A stretch of 64,000 nt of DNA from NCBI GenBank assembly GCA_028641055.1, contig CM054060.1, forward strand, positions 293,680,660 to 293,744,659. Reading direction: 5' to 3'. Every line of letters begins with the position of its first letter. Within the stretch, counting starts at the first letter, position 1. Of this stretch, positions 24,101 to 34,979 are shown piece after piece. Below the pieces are notes generated by a model, which worked only from the letters and a program-made list of their open reading frames with translations, was not told the DNA's origin and did not search any database. This DNA is from Alopecurus myosuroides. Taxonomy: Eukaryota; Streptophyta; Magnoliopsida; Poales; Poaceae. Position numbers and translations under genes: made by a program.

Positions 24101-24946
24101 ACGTGTACGACCAAATTGGTGCATCCCTGCAGGGTTAATCTTCTCGAGAAGCCGTGTTGTCCGTGGTTATGGATGACTTGGTGAAAGTGCTGGCTAACAA
24201 GTACTCAGACAACTTACACTTAACGATGATAACTTGACTAGTAATATAGATTACCTCCACCATAAAAATAAATGTCACCTTAATCAACAGTGTGAGTTTC
24301 CTTGGGTTGCTTCCTTAGTAGGGGGTAACACTGGATGGGTATTGTTTGGTGAGTAGTTATAGTTGGTTTTGTCGCGCTATCTTATCCCTTTCTTTTAGCC
24401 GGATGTTGTAGCGCGTATCTGTAGTTAGTTAGTGCAGCCCGCTGCCGCTTCTTTGCAATAATCCCTTCCTTCCGTTCTACCCAAAGTATTTGTATCTTGT
24501 GATGATTGGTTATGTTGGTATCTTGTGAGTATGGTTTATCCACTTGCCAGTACTTAATAGTACTGACCCACGAATCCATTTCGTGGCTGCATATTCCACA
24601 TTGCAGTCAACAGGTTTGAAGTCTGACGATGTTAGCTTGGGAATCCCTCCGGCTTGGCCTGGGCAGGGATTGGACGCCATCGGTTATCTTCAGGACTCTT
24701 AGTCCAATTTGTATCTTGTCCGTAGTCGGACACTATTTCGTCTTCCGCTGTTATTTGGATCTTTGTATTGTATAAGTTGTATCCTTGACTCGTTTGACTC
24801 GTCTTGTATATATCTCTTCTGTTGTTGTTGCGGAATATTCGTGAACTGTTGTAATGTTATCATAAATGGCAACCTGAAATCGGTTATTATGCGGATTTGG
24901 GTGGAAATGCCGAAATCTGCATAGTGCCCGATCTCGGGGCTTCACA
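21164..24946 (+). repeat. 3' LTR of the LARD-like element
   Basis: A 3783-bp copy of the 5' LTR ending CTTCACA, with a T where the 5' LTR has G in GCGTCACA. It carries the same three tRNA-like modules at 22393, 22593 and 22759. Confidence 0.9.
22393..22812 (+). promoter_or_regulatory. Three tRNA-like modules in the 3' LTR
   Basis: A/B-box pairs start at 22393/22437, 22593/22637 and 22759/22802, spaced 44, 44 and 43 nt. Two of the three A-boxes match the consensus fully. Confidence 0.55.
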
Positions 24947-26370
24947 TCAATGCACATGTATGCCCTGTTGAACCTAGCACTGTCATCAAGAGCAACAAAA
25001 AAGGGGCTACCTGGATTGCTCTTCCTTAATTCATTTGCAAAATCCCAGAGTAATTTATACTGCCCTGCTTCATCCCCATAGATGATCTTCATGGCTACCC
25101 TCCTTGCCCTCTGTAACTTGTTCCTGCCAGGTGTCATGTGCCATTTCTTTTGCACTTTCCTTGAAAAATTTCTCAAATTCATATCCTGGTCTGCCCTAAA
25201 ACTCTCCAAGTATTTCCTTACCAGAAATGGGGCAGTGAAAGCACACACATTCCACAACTTGCTACATGTGTGTTCATGCACATACTTCTTCACCATGAAA
25301 CAATTGCTTCTACTGTCATGTGAAGCCCAGAGGTACCATGTGCATGATTCAGAACATACAGCTCTGACTCTCTTTTTGTCATTTATTGGAAGCTTGATAT
25401 TCACTCTGTTTCTACAGCTGTACTCTTTGATTGCTTCCCTTAACATTGTCACATTGTCAAATATTTGCCCAACATGAAATTTAGGGCAGTGCAGGTCCTC
25501 TCTTCTAAACATTGTGAACTTGTTGCTTACTTCATCATCAGAATCTGGTCCCCATAAGTCATCCTCTTCAGAACAATATTCCTCCTTACCTTCATTCACT
25601 TCAATTCCCCCTGCATCACCTTCTCCATTAGCCTTCACTTGATTCTTGATCAGAACAGGTTCCTCCTTCTTTTTTAAGACCACTGGTTCATCATCATCTA
25701 CATTGTCAGCATACAGGTCATCATCATCATCTGAAATGTCATATTCACTGTCAACTATTGAATCAGGATCAAAGGCTGAATCCTTAGAATCACTATCTGA
25801 ATCTTTATTCCCTGTTGCATCTTCAGTTGACTGCTCCTCTTGCTGTGCATATACAACCTGCAGTGGAATATGCTCCTCTTGCTGCTTACTCTGTTCCTCT
25901 CTACTCTTTTCTAGTTCTTCCTCTTCTTCCTCAACCTCTGATGCTCTGCTTGCTTCAACATTAAACCCACTCTACACTCCCTTTGTAGGACTGATAACAT
26001 GAGGTAGCCTAGCTCTTGGACTATAAAGGACATCATCATCATCCTTGTTAGCCATCAAACTGTTATCATGATCAACATACAAGTTGAAGAAATGATGACC
26101 AATGCCCAAGAATTGAAGCATGAAGTCAGTGTCCTCATCAGTTGTTATCTCCCTCAGACCATTCCTGGTTATGTCAAGTATTGGGATACAGTAGTAAATC
26201 TTAACTCTGCCAGCCATTTCCCATCCAATTTCTTCAACTAAATGCTCAACCATGATAGGAGACCATGTCAGCTTATCTACTTGATCAAACCAGACAACAT
26301 GCCCATCTACATATGATCTATTGATGCCTTCCCCTACGAAATAACCACCATGGTGAAATTTGACAGAAAA

Positions 26371-26904
26371 CTTGCTCTCTCGAGGTCATGCGAGCAAATC
26401 ATGGATACATCACTCAGAAAAGGCCCCAAATTTACCACCTTTCCTTTACTCATGTAAAACCCTACTGAAACCCCCTATATTGATTCAGTTAAACCATACC
26501 GAAATCAACGAGTAAACAAGTTCAAATATCAGGCAGATACAAACTAGCCTTATGCGTATCCCCTAGGGTAGACAAAACAGAGGACAACTCGGGATTGAAG
26601 AACGGAATTCATGGCGGAGGAGGAGGAAAAGCTTACTGTACACAGGGGAAGGGGCTCCTTCAGGCCTCCGAACAGGAGACATGGTGGTGGCGCCAGCTCT
26701 TCGCGACGCCCGCTCCTCCTCCTCCTCTCTGCGACGGCGCGACGACGATGATCACCTCGACGTCGTCCATGTACTGTGTGCGTTCATCCACCTCTCCGCC
26801 GCCTCGGGTTCCACGAAACGGTTCGGACCAGGTGGGGGCAAAGAATACGACCAGGTGAGGGCTCCGATCTTTATCACACAAGGGGGTTTTCACAAAAAAG
26901 ACAA
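26371..26904 (-). other. MULE leader region
   Basis: Between the amino-terminal coding part of the transposase and the terminal block. It includes a GC-rich stretch (26680-26850) with a short minus frame that could be a 5' exon, but the ATG of the transposase could not be fixed because the frame has a TGA just upstream of FHHGG. Confidence 0.4.
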
Positions 26905-27086
26905 CGCCCACTCGCGATTCCTCCCGACTGACCGATCAACACGTGGAGCTACGCCACGGATATGGTGCACAGTGACCGTATTTTCACGTCCCATCGCACA
27001 TGATGACCGTAATGAGTGTCTTCCTAAGTCCAGTGACCGTAGTGAGCTTTCGTGACAAGTTCAAGTACTGCGGGTGCATTTTACTC
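26905..27086. repeat. 182-bp MULE terminal block, copy 1
   Basis: From CGCCCACTCGCG to TTTTACTC. The same 182 bases recur at 33777-33958 with about four mismatches and no length change. Its outer part forms the right MULE terminal repeat. Confidence 0.8.
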
Positions 27087-27092
27087 AAAATT

Positions 27093-28350
27093 GATACACC
27101 TCCCAGCGTGTATTCTAGAAAACTTTGGCACTAGCTCCTCCGAAGAGCATCATGAAGGCAATGCGCAAGCTTGAGTGGTATTTCCTTTGGGCGGCCTCGA
27201 ACAAGGTTTCCGGTGGAAAATGCAAGGTCAAAAGGGATTTGGTTTGCCTTCCTAAAGACATGGGGGGCTTGGTGTCCTCGATCTTGACAAGTTTGCAAGG
27301 GTCTTGAGGCTTCGTCGGCCATGGTATGAGTGGAAGGAGCCAACTCGCCCATGGGTTGGATTGGGAAATCCTTGTGACCAAAAGGACACAGACATCTTCT
27401 ATGATTTCGTCAAGATTTAAATTGGTAATGGGAAACTGGCCAACGTTTGGCATGCCCCTTGGCTTGAGGGTCTAAAGCCTCGTGATATTTCTCCGTCCCT
27501 CTATGCCATCTCAAAAAAGGAAGAACTTCACCGTCCACCATGCCTTGCAAAATGACTTCTTGATTCGCAACTTGAGCCTCCAAGAGAGCGTCTCGGTGTC
27601 TCACATAAATGATTTCTATCTCCTTTGGAGCAAGCTCCAGGAGGTCCATCTCAATGACACAATTTTGGACACCATTACTTGGAAATTAACTTCCTCTGGC
27701 ATCTACGTTTTGTCCTCGGCATACTTAGCTCAGTTGGAGCCTTCCACATCCACTATGAAACCAGCGATTTGGGACAATTGGGCCCCTCCCAAGTGCAAGT
27801 TCTTTGGTTGGTTGATTCTTCAAAACAAGGTGCGGACGGCGGACCGCCCTACGCGTAGGGGATGGGCAAATTGTGGTCTTTGCCAACTTTGCAAGAGAGA
27901 GACGAAGACAACTGCTCATATCATGTTCAAATGCCTCTACTCCCTTCGTATTTGTAGGGGCATCATGGAGTGGCTAGGTTTGGAGGGCTTCAACATCTTC
28001 AATTGGCATTCTTTTGCTACGGTTAACGAGTGGTGGTGCTCTGTCACCGGCGTCAATGGTCAAAGGCGCAAGGGGCTATCCTCTTTGGTCCTTCTTGCTT
28101 CCCGGGAGATTTGGAACGAAAGGAATGCTAGATTTTTCAGAAATTTCGCATCTATATATGTATGTTGTAATCCTCATGCCTATTAAGAGGGATGCCTCTC
28201 TTTTGAGCTTTGCGGGGCCAAAACGTTTGAGTGTCATTATGTCACGAGAGTAGGATTTTGGCCTGGGTCGGCTTGACCTGTTTTGTAATTCTAAAACTCT
28301 TCTTAATTAATGAAATAGGCAAAGCTTTTGGCTTGTTTAGAAAAAAACTT
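27093..28350 (+). pseudogene. 5'-truncated LINE: end of the reverse transcriptase ORF
   Basis: The plus-strand frame starts in the RT thumb-like region (APPKSIMKAMRKLEWYFLWA) and continues with a WHAPWLEG piece. After at least one frameshift and stop near 27420 comes the zf-RVT domain with CGLCQLCKRETKTTAHIMFKC, and the frame ends with a FAGPKRLSVIMSRE tail at 28253. The 3' end is an A-run at about 28342-28348. It abuts the MULE end, so its truncation point lies within a few bases of 27093. Inactive. Confidence 0.8.
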
Positions 28351-29224
28351 CACTTGCTTGAAAACCTGACACATACTGACATACTTAAAACATCATGACT
28401 ACAACTTAAGCATCCACTTTAAAATACGTAGTAGTTGATTTTCCCCCAAAACCAAGGAAGGCAGGAAGCTATGTCATGTTCGAAGTTATGACACTTTATA
28501 TATATCCGTGACTACAAACCGTGAAAGCTAATCTGGTAAAGGAGAATGCTACACACAACTCACCCAAAGCCAAATTAATTAGCACCATCCGCTTACACTC
28601 TGCATTTACTTTTGTAATGAATCGATTGAGTGCGTGCACCAACTCACATGAGAATTCTTCCTTTAGGTACAGAATCGTATCTAAACTATCAATTCCTTGG
28701 TACATTCACATCAACTTTTCTCTGCTCTAACTAAAATGCATTTGATTCATATAGTGATCGCAGTACTTTACATATCCACTGCCACGTGACTGCAGAAACT
28801 ACTAGGGCCTCTCACCTCACACCACAGCTAAAATGCGAGCTACGCTTCTCATATATACATGAGCCACACACATACTAGAATTTTGCAGACACTGAGAGTA
28901 CTAGAGCACCAGGGCCAGCCATCTCGAGCACAAAGTGTAACAAATTCGACGTGACTCAGAGGTGAGGGAAAAAATTCTTGCTCATATATGCTCTTTTCAT
29001 TTTCTATACTCACAGGATATATCCGTGTTGTTAAATGAGGTAGAATAAGGTATTGCTCATTTTGTCCAATAATATCCCCCTGGATGATTCTAGGAACATA
29101 TAGCCACATGAACTGTTTAGAATAAATATTTTTTTAGCCATATGTAAGAAAACATTAATGATCAACGTCTCACCAGTTTCTAACAAGTTGGAGTGCTAAC
29201 CACGATACGTTTGATCTTTCCGCA
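28351..29224. other. Upstream region of the five-exon gene
   Basis: No element recognised. A TATA-like ATATATACATG lies at 28851-28861, about 370 bp before the first candidate ATG. Small overlapping frames were not called. Confidence 0.35.
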
Positions 29225-30573
29225 ATGGCAACAGACGGCCAAGGAGGGTCATCAGGTAAGAAATCAGTTTCGCATTAATGTTTATTATGTATCTCTCTTA
29301 TATTTACACATTGTCATGCACGTTTTTGTATGTTATAAACTCTAACTTCTTGTCTGTCTCATGGCCGCCGCGCCCAAAGATCCTGGAGAGAATTATCACA
29401 GGTCTGCGTCATATCGTATAATCAAAGTTAATTAATTAATTAAGTACTCTGCGTAGTAGGGGAATCTGAAGCTAGTACTCTTTCATTACTGTGCAAACAG
29501 GGACTTCGCGACTCAATTTGCAAAGGCCGACCGCAAAGCGCGGCAACACTATACCGGAGGAACACAAACTCAGATATGTGCAGGACTTGCAGCTGCATAC
29601 CACAGTAATCTGTATGATGTAAGTAATTCACGTCCATCTTCTCTAAATTAGAGCATATATAGCAGTCAGACATTTGCTTGAATATTACCCGCCTGTACTC
29701 TATCATGTCTCTCTATTTTTGGCGGAACCATGTATGATCGGTAATTTTATACGGCCGGATTTCGCTCGGAAACGACCATCCAAGCGCGGTCTTATCCACA
29801 TTTTATTGGGGTTTAAAAATCGTTTCATTTCGGTTACAAAAGAAGCTCACACAACCACACACCACTTACCTGCACACTCATAAGGGTGCGTCTCCGTATG
29901 CACATGCTTAAATATGATTAGTGGTGGGGAATGCAATTAACCGCTAAGATCTCATAGAAGACCATACTGCGGCGCAGAGTAGAGTACGGGCTCGGGTGTG
30001 TGTAAATGTTGACGTCTGGTTGGTCGCCATTCTATGAAGTTAACAGGATTAGCAAAGGAGATCTGTAGCTTTATATTCAAGCATGCAAAGAAGAATATAA
30101 AGGCTCGATTGGTCTACTAACTACTTCTGCATCTTCTTTTTAATTTGTACTTCTGCATCTAATATCCCTGCAAATGCAAATAATTAAGCATGCACTGCGC
30201 AAATTTCTACGTGTGCAGGTATCAGTTACTGTGAAGGAGGCGAATTCGGGTGATAGTTTCGTCTGCGAGGGCAAGTACCTTGGACAGGGGAACGGCAAGT
30301 CTTATTATCATGCGATGTTCACAGCGACAATTGGAAACAATGGAGATGATGTGTTGTTCTTCACCGAGGTAGAGGGTAATAGATATCCACAAAAAGTGCT
30401 GCAATGCGTTATCCTAGAAAAGGAAGGTACAAAACTGCTGCTACACTGTTTATACAATTTCCTTTCAAACGTATATACTCCTAGGAAACAAAGGACTGAG
30501 ACGGGCTGGGGCGCAAAACTGGTTATATTTTGGTAGCGATTCGAAACGGCAGAAAACTGGCCTTGCTAGATGA
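29225..30573 (+). CDS. Small five-exon gene, DUF3615-like, function unknown
   Basis: Proposed exons are 29225-29255, 29380-29401, 29501-29618, 30219-30426 and 30485-30573. All introns are GT-AG and the joined frame is 155 codons plus TGA. An alternative start in the same frame is the ATG at 29361 (MAAAPKDPGENY), if exon 2 begins earlier. The protein has a charged amino-terminal half (FAKADRKARQHY), a central DDVLFFTEVEG segment, then LQCVILEKEG and a basic end (GSDSKRQKTGLAR). The spacing of an HYxG segment, an FTA...FF.E segment and a C-V-I-L strand is reminiscent of the plant DUF3615 family, but I cannot confirm it. No signal peptide or membrane segment seen. The last intron (58 bp) is short; without it the frame would end at 30536. 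Confidence 0.55.
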
Positions 30574-31244
30574 TTTAATATTTTTTTCCGCAAAAACCTA
30601 AAATGTTTGTGTTTCAATGCATCGGTAAAAAAGAAGAGTTTTATATGCCTAAGAAAGAGCAGACACCACCCTATACAACACAACACGTTAGAGCATAATG
30701 TTTACAACTCGCCAATCACGAGCGTAAACCGCACTCCACATCCGGCTAGATGATCTAAATTTGGTTCAAAAGGTGCTTCATAGACACAAACTGAAAGCTC
30801 ATTTCGAGACGAGAAAGTCTTATCCAAATAATTGTTGGCTCCACGTGTCCGAGTATACTTTCCATACAAGGATATCCATAGAAAAGTCACCATTCCATAA
30901 ACTCACGGTAGCTAAATTTCATATAATTTTTGCGGCATCTGGTGTTGAAAATGTAAGAATCGTGAGAAATAAATCATGATAATTATAATAGACATGATGA
31001 ATGGAGCATACATATCAATCATGAACTATGGATGTGGGTTAGTAAATCTGGTTATATTTTGTTTATTTTTAAACTATCAACTATCATTGCGTCTGCACTA
31101 CGTCAATCCAGCTATTTTCCATGTGTCAATGCATTTGCAAGAGATTTCTATGAGTCTCTTGGCAAAGGCTGTTGTATATTGAAAGCCAGATAAATAACAT
31201 TTGGTAAATGGATGGCTCTTAGCAAAACTAGAAAATACCACTTA
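30574..31244. other. No feature recognised
   Basis: AT-rich flank of the gene with possible 3' untranslated sequence at its start. No supported frame. Confidence 0.5.
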
Positions 31245-31523
31245 GGCCTTGTTTACTAGTGTGGTATTTTCATCCCCTAGGGGATTGGGTGAAAATTTTA
31301 TTTTCACCAATTCACCAAAAATCCCCACAAATACCCTTCCCTCCCAAGTCCCACTACACTAGCATGGTGTAGAGTTTTTAATCTAGCAAAAAAAATAAGT
31401 TGTTTGGTTGGGGATATTTGGGAATTACCCCTCCAAAATCGGATTAGGGATTTTCCACGATCCAGGATAATCCCCTACAGTTCCCTATAATACACTACCA
31501 ATAACCTGAAAGTAAACAAGGCC
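31245..31523. mobile_element. Tourist-like MITE
   Basis: A 279-bp element with perfect 13-bp ends GGCCTTGTTTACT and AGTAAACAAGGCC. The flanks are TTA (left) and TCA (right), one change from a TTA duplication. Confidence 0.8.
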
Positions 31524-32903
31524 TCAATGAAGGCAGTTCTACCCCCCCCCCCCTCCCAAGCTAACACAGTGGACATGTGGTCCCAGCGGCCACAATGGAC
31601 AGAGGCGGACCACACTAGCACGTTTGTTGTGTGTCGCCTACCGTTGACAGAACGACAAACAAGTTCGGTCCAAACGGCCAGGGGTTGGGGACGCGCCACG
31701 TTATAGAGTAAAGGCAGACCCACGGCCGTCGATAGGTGACACGAAAGATGCCCGTAGCATGCTGCTTGAGTATGGAAAACTGTAAGACTTTCCCCTCTCC
31801 CTGCTCCCTACCCCCGTTGAGAGTTGTATCGCAGGAGCCTTCTCGCCCGACCCGGTCCCAGATCCTCTCCGCTGCCGATGGCAGTAGGAGTAGAGATGGG
31901 AGAGGTGCTTGGTGCGCCACTGTAATTAGTAGAGATAGGGCTTCTTTTTCCTTGTTGTTTGTAGTTTGGGTTGTGCCCTTGTATGGCGCTATGCCGGTGG
32001 AGCTGAGATCGCCACCAACAGCGAGCGGTGGTCGGCGGCTGGGGGTTGTGCTGCTTCTTCTCGTCGTGCTCCGGGTGGAGCTGATGGCTGGCGGCGGTGT
32101 GACATGTCCATCCACTCTAAATAAGCTCGTTCTTCCATCTGAGTTGTTGGATCTTTAGTTCCTCTCCCGTGTTCTTGCTGCCATGGAGGTGGGGAGGGCA
32201 GGGGATGTTGGTTTTCTTGATCTGCGAGACTTGGAGGAGGGCGGGTGGGGGGGACTTCTTCGCAACTGCGTCTCTGATCGTTGACGAAACTGCTGCTGGG
32301 AGAGTATCATCGACGGCTTCTTCGCCGCCGATTCTTCGAGCCGAAGGGCGGCTTCTCCCCCCTCTTTGCTGGCAATGGAAGGCCAGCACAAGAAAGCAAG
32401 ATACATTCTGAATCAAGATGACACTCATGTCACTGCTCCAAAACATGTGTCCATGTTTGACATCTTTAGGTGATCAGGACATCTTTATGCTTTTGAGACC
32501 TTATGTAATAAATCCTGATGCTACTATGATCAGGACATCTATGTTTTTAAATCCTGAGACCTTATGTAATAATGCCTAGACTACATTATTCTGCTTTTGT
32601 ATAAAAATCCTGGCTGGTATTGTTACTTCTCATATTTTCTGCTTACTAATGATCACATGTTACTGACAAACACATTCAGATAACACTAATAATTGTACTA
32701 ACACAAATACTGAAACATAACTTTGCAAATACCAGCACCAACACATTCATTACCAACAATACATATTACATAGAGTACTCTATTACATAACTTGAACCAC
32801 ACAAGCACTGAAACTAACTTGGTTACTAACAACATTCAGATATCACTGACAACATTCAGACAACAGTATCACAGAACTACTGACAGCACAGACTACCATT
32901 TCT
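31524..32903. other. Region 3' of the zinc-finger gene, partly repetitive
   Basis: Contains a poly-C run (about 31543-31555), a GC-rich part (31800-32400) with overlapping frames on both strands, and a diverged tandem duplication of a GATCAGGACATCT...GAGACCTTATGTAATA unit (32473-32580). An AT-rich stretch of ACA-rich motifs then reaches the stop codon of the zinc-finger gene, and part of it may be its 3' untranslated region. Confidence 0.4.
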
Positions 32904-33555
32904 TCATTGCTTCAGCACACTGATCACAGTCGCCACACAAAGCACAACCAAGCTTGCCATCATCATCTTTATGACTAACAGCAGTTCCCTGCCTACCACC
33001 AGCAGTGCCCTTGCTTCCTGCCTGGTCATGAACTCTCTGCTTGCTCCACTCCTTGCAATCCCTGACTGCTCCATTCCTAGCCCCAGTGCAACTCGATCTG
33101 CTTGCCTCCCCATTGCAGCTCTCTCTGCTTGCCTCCTCACAGCAAACTTCTTCCTCTTTATCTCTTCTAGTTCCTGTCTCCTCTCATCAGCTGCTCCTAA
33201 TGCTTCAATCCCATCATCCCCAACAAGAATGTCATGATCCACAAGGTAGCCAATGTATTCGAGCTCCCAATGCCAGAAATCACAGTTGGTCTAGCAATCA
33301 AACAAGAGAACACAAAATCAACTTCTCTGAACCAACAAATATCAAAATGGGCAAGAAATGGGAGGAGGAACAGAGAAGCAGGAGAAGACATTGGGTTACC
33401 TCCTCATTGACGCAACGGTAGAACACCCACCCCTCGTGTTCCGATGTCTTCGAGGTGAACATCTTCACCTTCATGTTGCAATCCGGGCAGTGAATTCGCG
33501 GCACAGGTACAGCACGAGCACGGACTCCAGAACGGACTCCAGAACTTGCAGACAT
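32904..33555 (-). CDS. GRF-type zinc-finger protein with a hydrophobic tail
   Basis: Two minus-strand exons, 33555-33400 and 33290-32904, are joined by a 109-bp GT-AG intron and give 180 residues. Exon 1 has IHCPDCNMKVKMFTSKTS and VFYRC; exon 2 opens TNCDFWHWELEY. Together these form a GRF zinc finger (CX2C...C...C with the FxxW motif), so the finger is complete only after splicing. A charged helical stretch (ERRQELEEIKRKK) and a hydrophobic carboxyl end (about residues 148-176, LVVLCVATVISVL) follow. This layout is common in grass GRF proteins of unknown role. The finger is thought to bind nucleic acid. The start ATG at 33555 is the first in frame that I can support. A MULE terminal block lies 222 bp upstream, so capture by a MULE is possible. 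Confidence 0.7.
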
Positions 33556-33598
33556 TGAGGAGCGGCGACGACTAGCGACGTGCGGCAGCGCCAATCGG

Positions 33599-33684
33599 AA
33601 ATGCAGCTATGGATTTGGGGCTAGGGATTTGGGGGAGAATGCAGCTAGGGATTTGGGGGAGCATGCAACTAGGGATTTGGGGGC
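33599..33684 (+). repeat. Minisatellite in the zinc-finger gene leader
   Basis: About three to four copies of a 26-28-bp unit containing GCAGCTAGGGATTTGGGGGA. Confidence 0.8.
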
Positions 33685-33776
33685 GAGCGAATAAAAGGGG
33701 AATTTGGGGGCCGTGACACTTTAGCACATAACCCCTCAGATAACAATCTAGTTGCCTACAAATCCATCCACCACAG

Positions 33777-33958
33777 CGCCCACTCGCGATTCCTCCCGAC
33801 TGTCCGGTCAACACGTGGGGCTACGCCACGGATATGGTGCACAGTGACCGTATTTTCACGTCCCATCGTACATGATGACCGTAATGAGTGTCTTCCTAAG
33901 TCCAGTGACCGTAGTGAGCTTTCGTGACAAGTTCAAGTACTGCGGGTGCATTTTACTC
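33777..33958. repeat. 182-bp MULE terminal block, copy 2
   Basis: Same block and orientation as 26905-27086, here about 220 bp upstream of the zinc-finger start codon. It marks the right end of a second, related MULE. The matching left end was not found. Confidence 0.7.
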
Positions 33959-34979
33959 ATCAATTTTTACAGAAGGAGAACCAATATGGCCAATTACAAC
34001 GTCGGTGAACCAGCCACAAGCCGCGACGAGACTTGCATGTAGGAGGACTCCCGCTCAACTAAAATATGTTTCCGCCCCATTTCTATCTTTAGACGATTCG
34101 TTCAAAAATTCGCTTAGCTAGTAGCTAATTTCAAGTAACATACATAAGTGTCTGGCGGAACGTCCGCCCTGTCCGATGGACATGTGGCTTGCATGTCTGA
34201 CTGCAGGCTCCCCTAAAAGAACCGGAACCCTCATCTCCCACATCTCCCACTCCAGTGTCGATGGGGGGGGGGGAACCCAAACGCCAGTCCATAGAACAGA
34301 TGCGATTTGTGCCATGCTTCGGCTTCGATGCTAATTAGCATGTTGGCCGAGATGTGCGAAGGCCGATCCCCATCGAACAGAACGTTTGTCTCAGTGCTGC
34401 CAGATGCACAACAAGAAAAGGATCATCACTACATGATGGGCGGGCTACGCCGGCGTAGCCTCGTCTTCACAGCCTCCAATGTTGTCGGCATTGGGAAGCT
34501 ATCGGGTAGTAACTACGCCAACGGCTTTGCCGTCGGCCTAGGCTAGATCATTTTTTCCAATTTTTTCAAAAATTTAAAATGTTTGAATTGTTTACCGATT
34601 AATCGCACTGGAGACATATTTATTTAATTTAAGTCGTTCACTTCTAGATACAATTATCGACCGTCATCCATTCTCAGACTACTCAAGCCTTATCACGCTT
34701 AACTTCTTAGTTTTCTCCTAGATTTTCTAGAAACAACACATACTTTGTCGACAACACTATTCTATCAATACTATTAACCCCTGGACCATGATGTCACACG
34801 TCTTTATTTTTCGAATCCAATCAATTATTTAATTAAGAAAAAATAAATAAGTAATAATAATCTTGAATTTAAATAACAAAAAGTTAAATTTTAATCTGTT
34901 TGTCTTTTTCCATTTAGTATTGAATAATCTATATCTACAAATCTGTATATTGGATTCGACAAATATTATGTATAAATCG
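33959..34979. other. Non-coding stretch with a possible CACTA end
   Basis: No gene. A poly-G run lies at about 34264-34273. At 34427 the sequence CACTACATGATGGGC is followed by the palindrome GCTACGCCGGCGTAGC, and at about 34522 by GGCTTTGCCGTCGGCC. These are the kind of start and subterminal motif found in CACTA elements. No opposite end was identified. Confidence 0.3.

Larger units (their letters stand above)
16859..24946 (+). mobile_element. LARD-like non-autonomous LTR retrotransposon with a tiny interior
   Basis: It lies in a MULE exon with a perfect TCAAT target duplication (16854-16858 and 24947-24951). Two near-identical LTRs of 3784 and 3783 bp flank an interior of only 521 bp. The primer site TGGTATCAGAGCA at 20645 sets the orientation. 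No gag or pol is present. In the first roughly 560 bp of the LTRs I count about 11 substitutions and 4 small indels (about 2%), so insertion was fairly recent. It must be mobilised in trans. Confidence 0.9.
14590..26370 (-). pseudogene. MULE (MURA-type) transposase, split by a retrotransposon
   Basis: Read on minus from 26370. First comes a PB1-like amino-terminal piece (FHHGGYFVGEG), then an acidic linker. The MuDR domain (FHVGQIFDNVTMLREAIKEY) follows, and then the catalytic domain with FLDGCHI (first Asp) and LMSDKQKG (second Asp). A SWIM zinc finger (CTCCRWQKSGIPCLH) and an Ala/Glu/Arg-rich coiled coil complete the protein. Canonical introns are visible at 16495-16600 and 16109-16193. Breaks are a TAG near 25973, a 1-base deletion near 16380, a TAA near 14878, and a retrotransposon at 16859-24946 that separates residues CID from ACK. 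Removing it and one TCAAT copy restores the frame across the junction. The protein would act in the nucleus on MULE ends. Confidence 0.85.
14375..27086 (-). mobile_element. Autonomous-type MULE (MuDR-like), now broken
   Basis: It encloses a MURA-type transposase gene on the minus strand. The ends are imperfect inverted repeats: GATAAAATTACACCGGGGTC at 14375, and at the right the complement GAGTAAAATGCACCCGCAGT. No matching 9-bp target duplication is visible (CAACAGAAA left, AAAATTGAT right), perhaps because a LINE abuts the right end. Without the 8.09-kb retrotransposon inside, the MULE is about 4.6 kb. Confidence 0.6.

Noticed and set aside
30174..30536. Single-exon 120-codon gene
   Set aside because: A clear acceptor at 30218 and a donor at 30426 fit a spliced gene with a more plausible carboxyl end.
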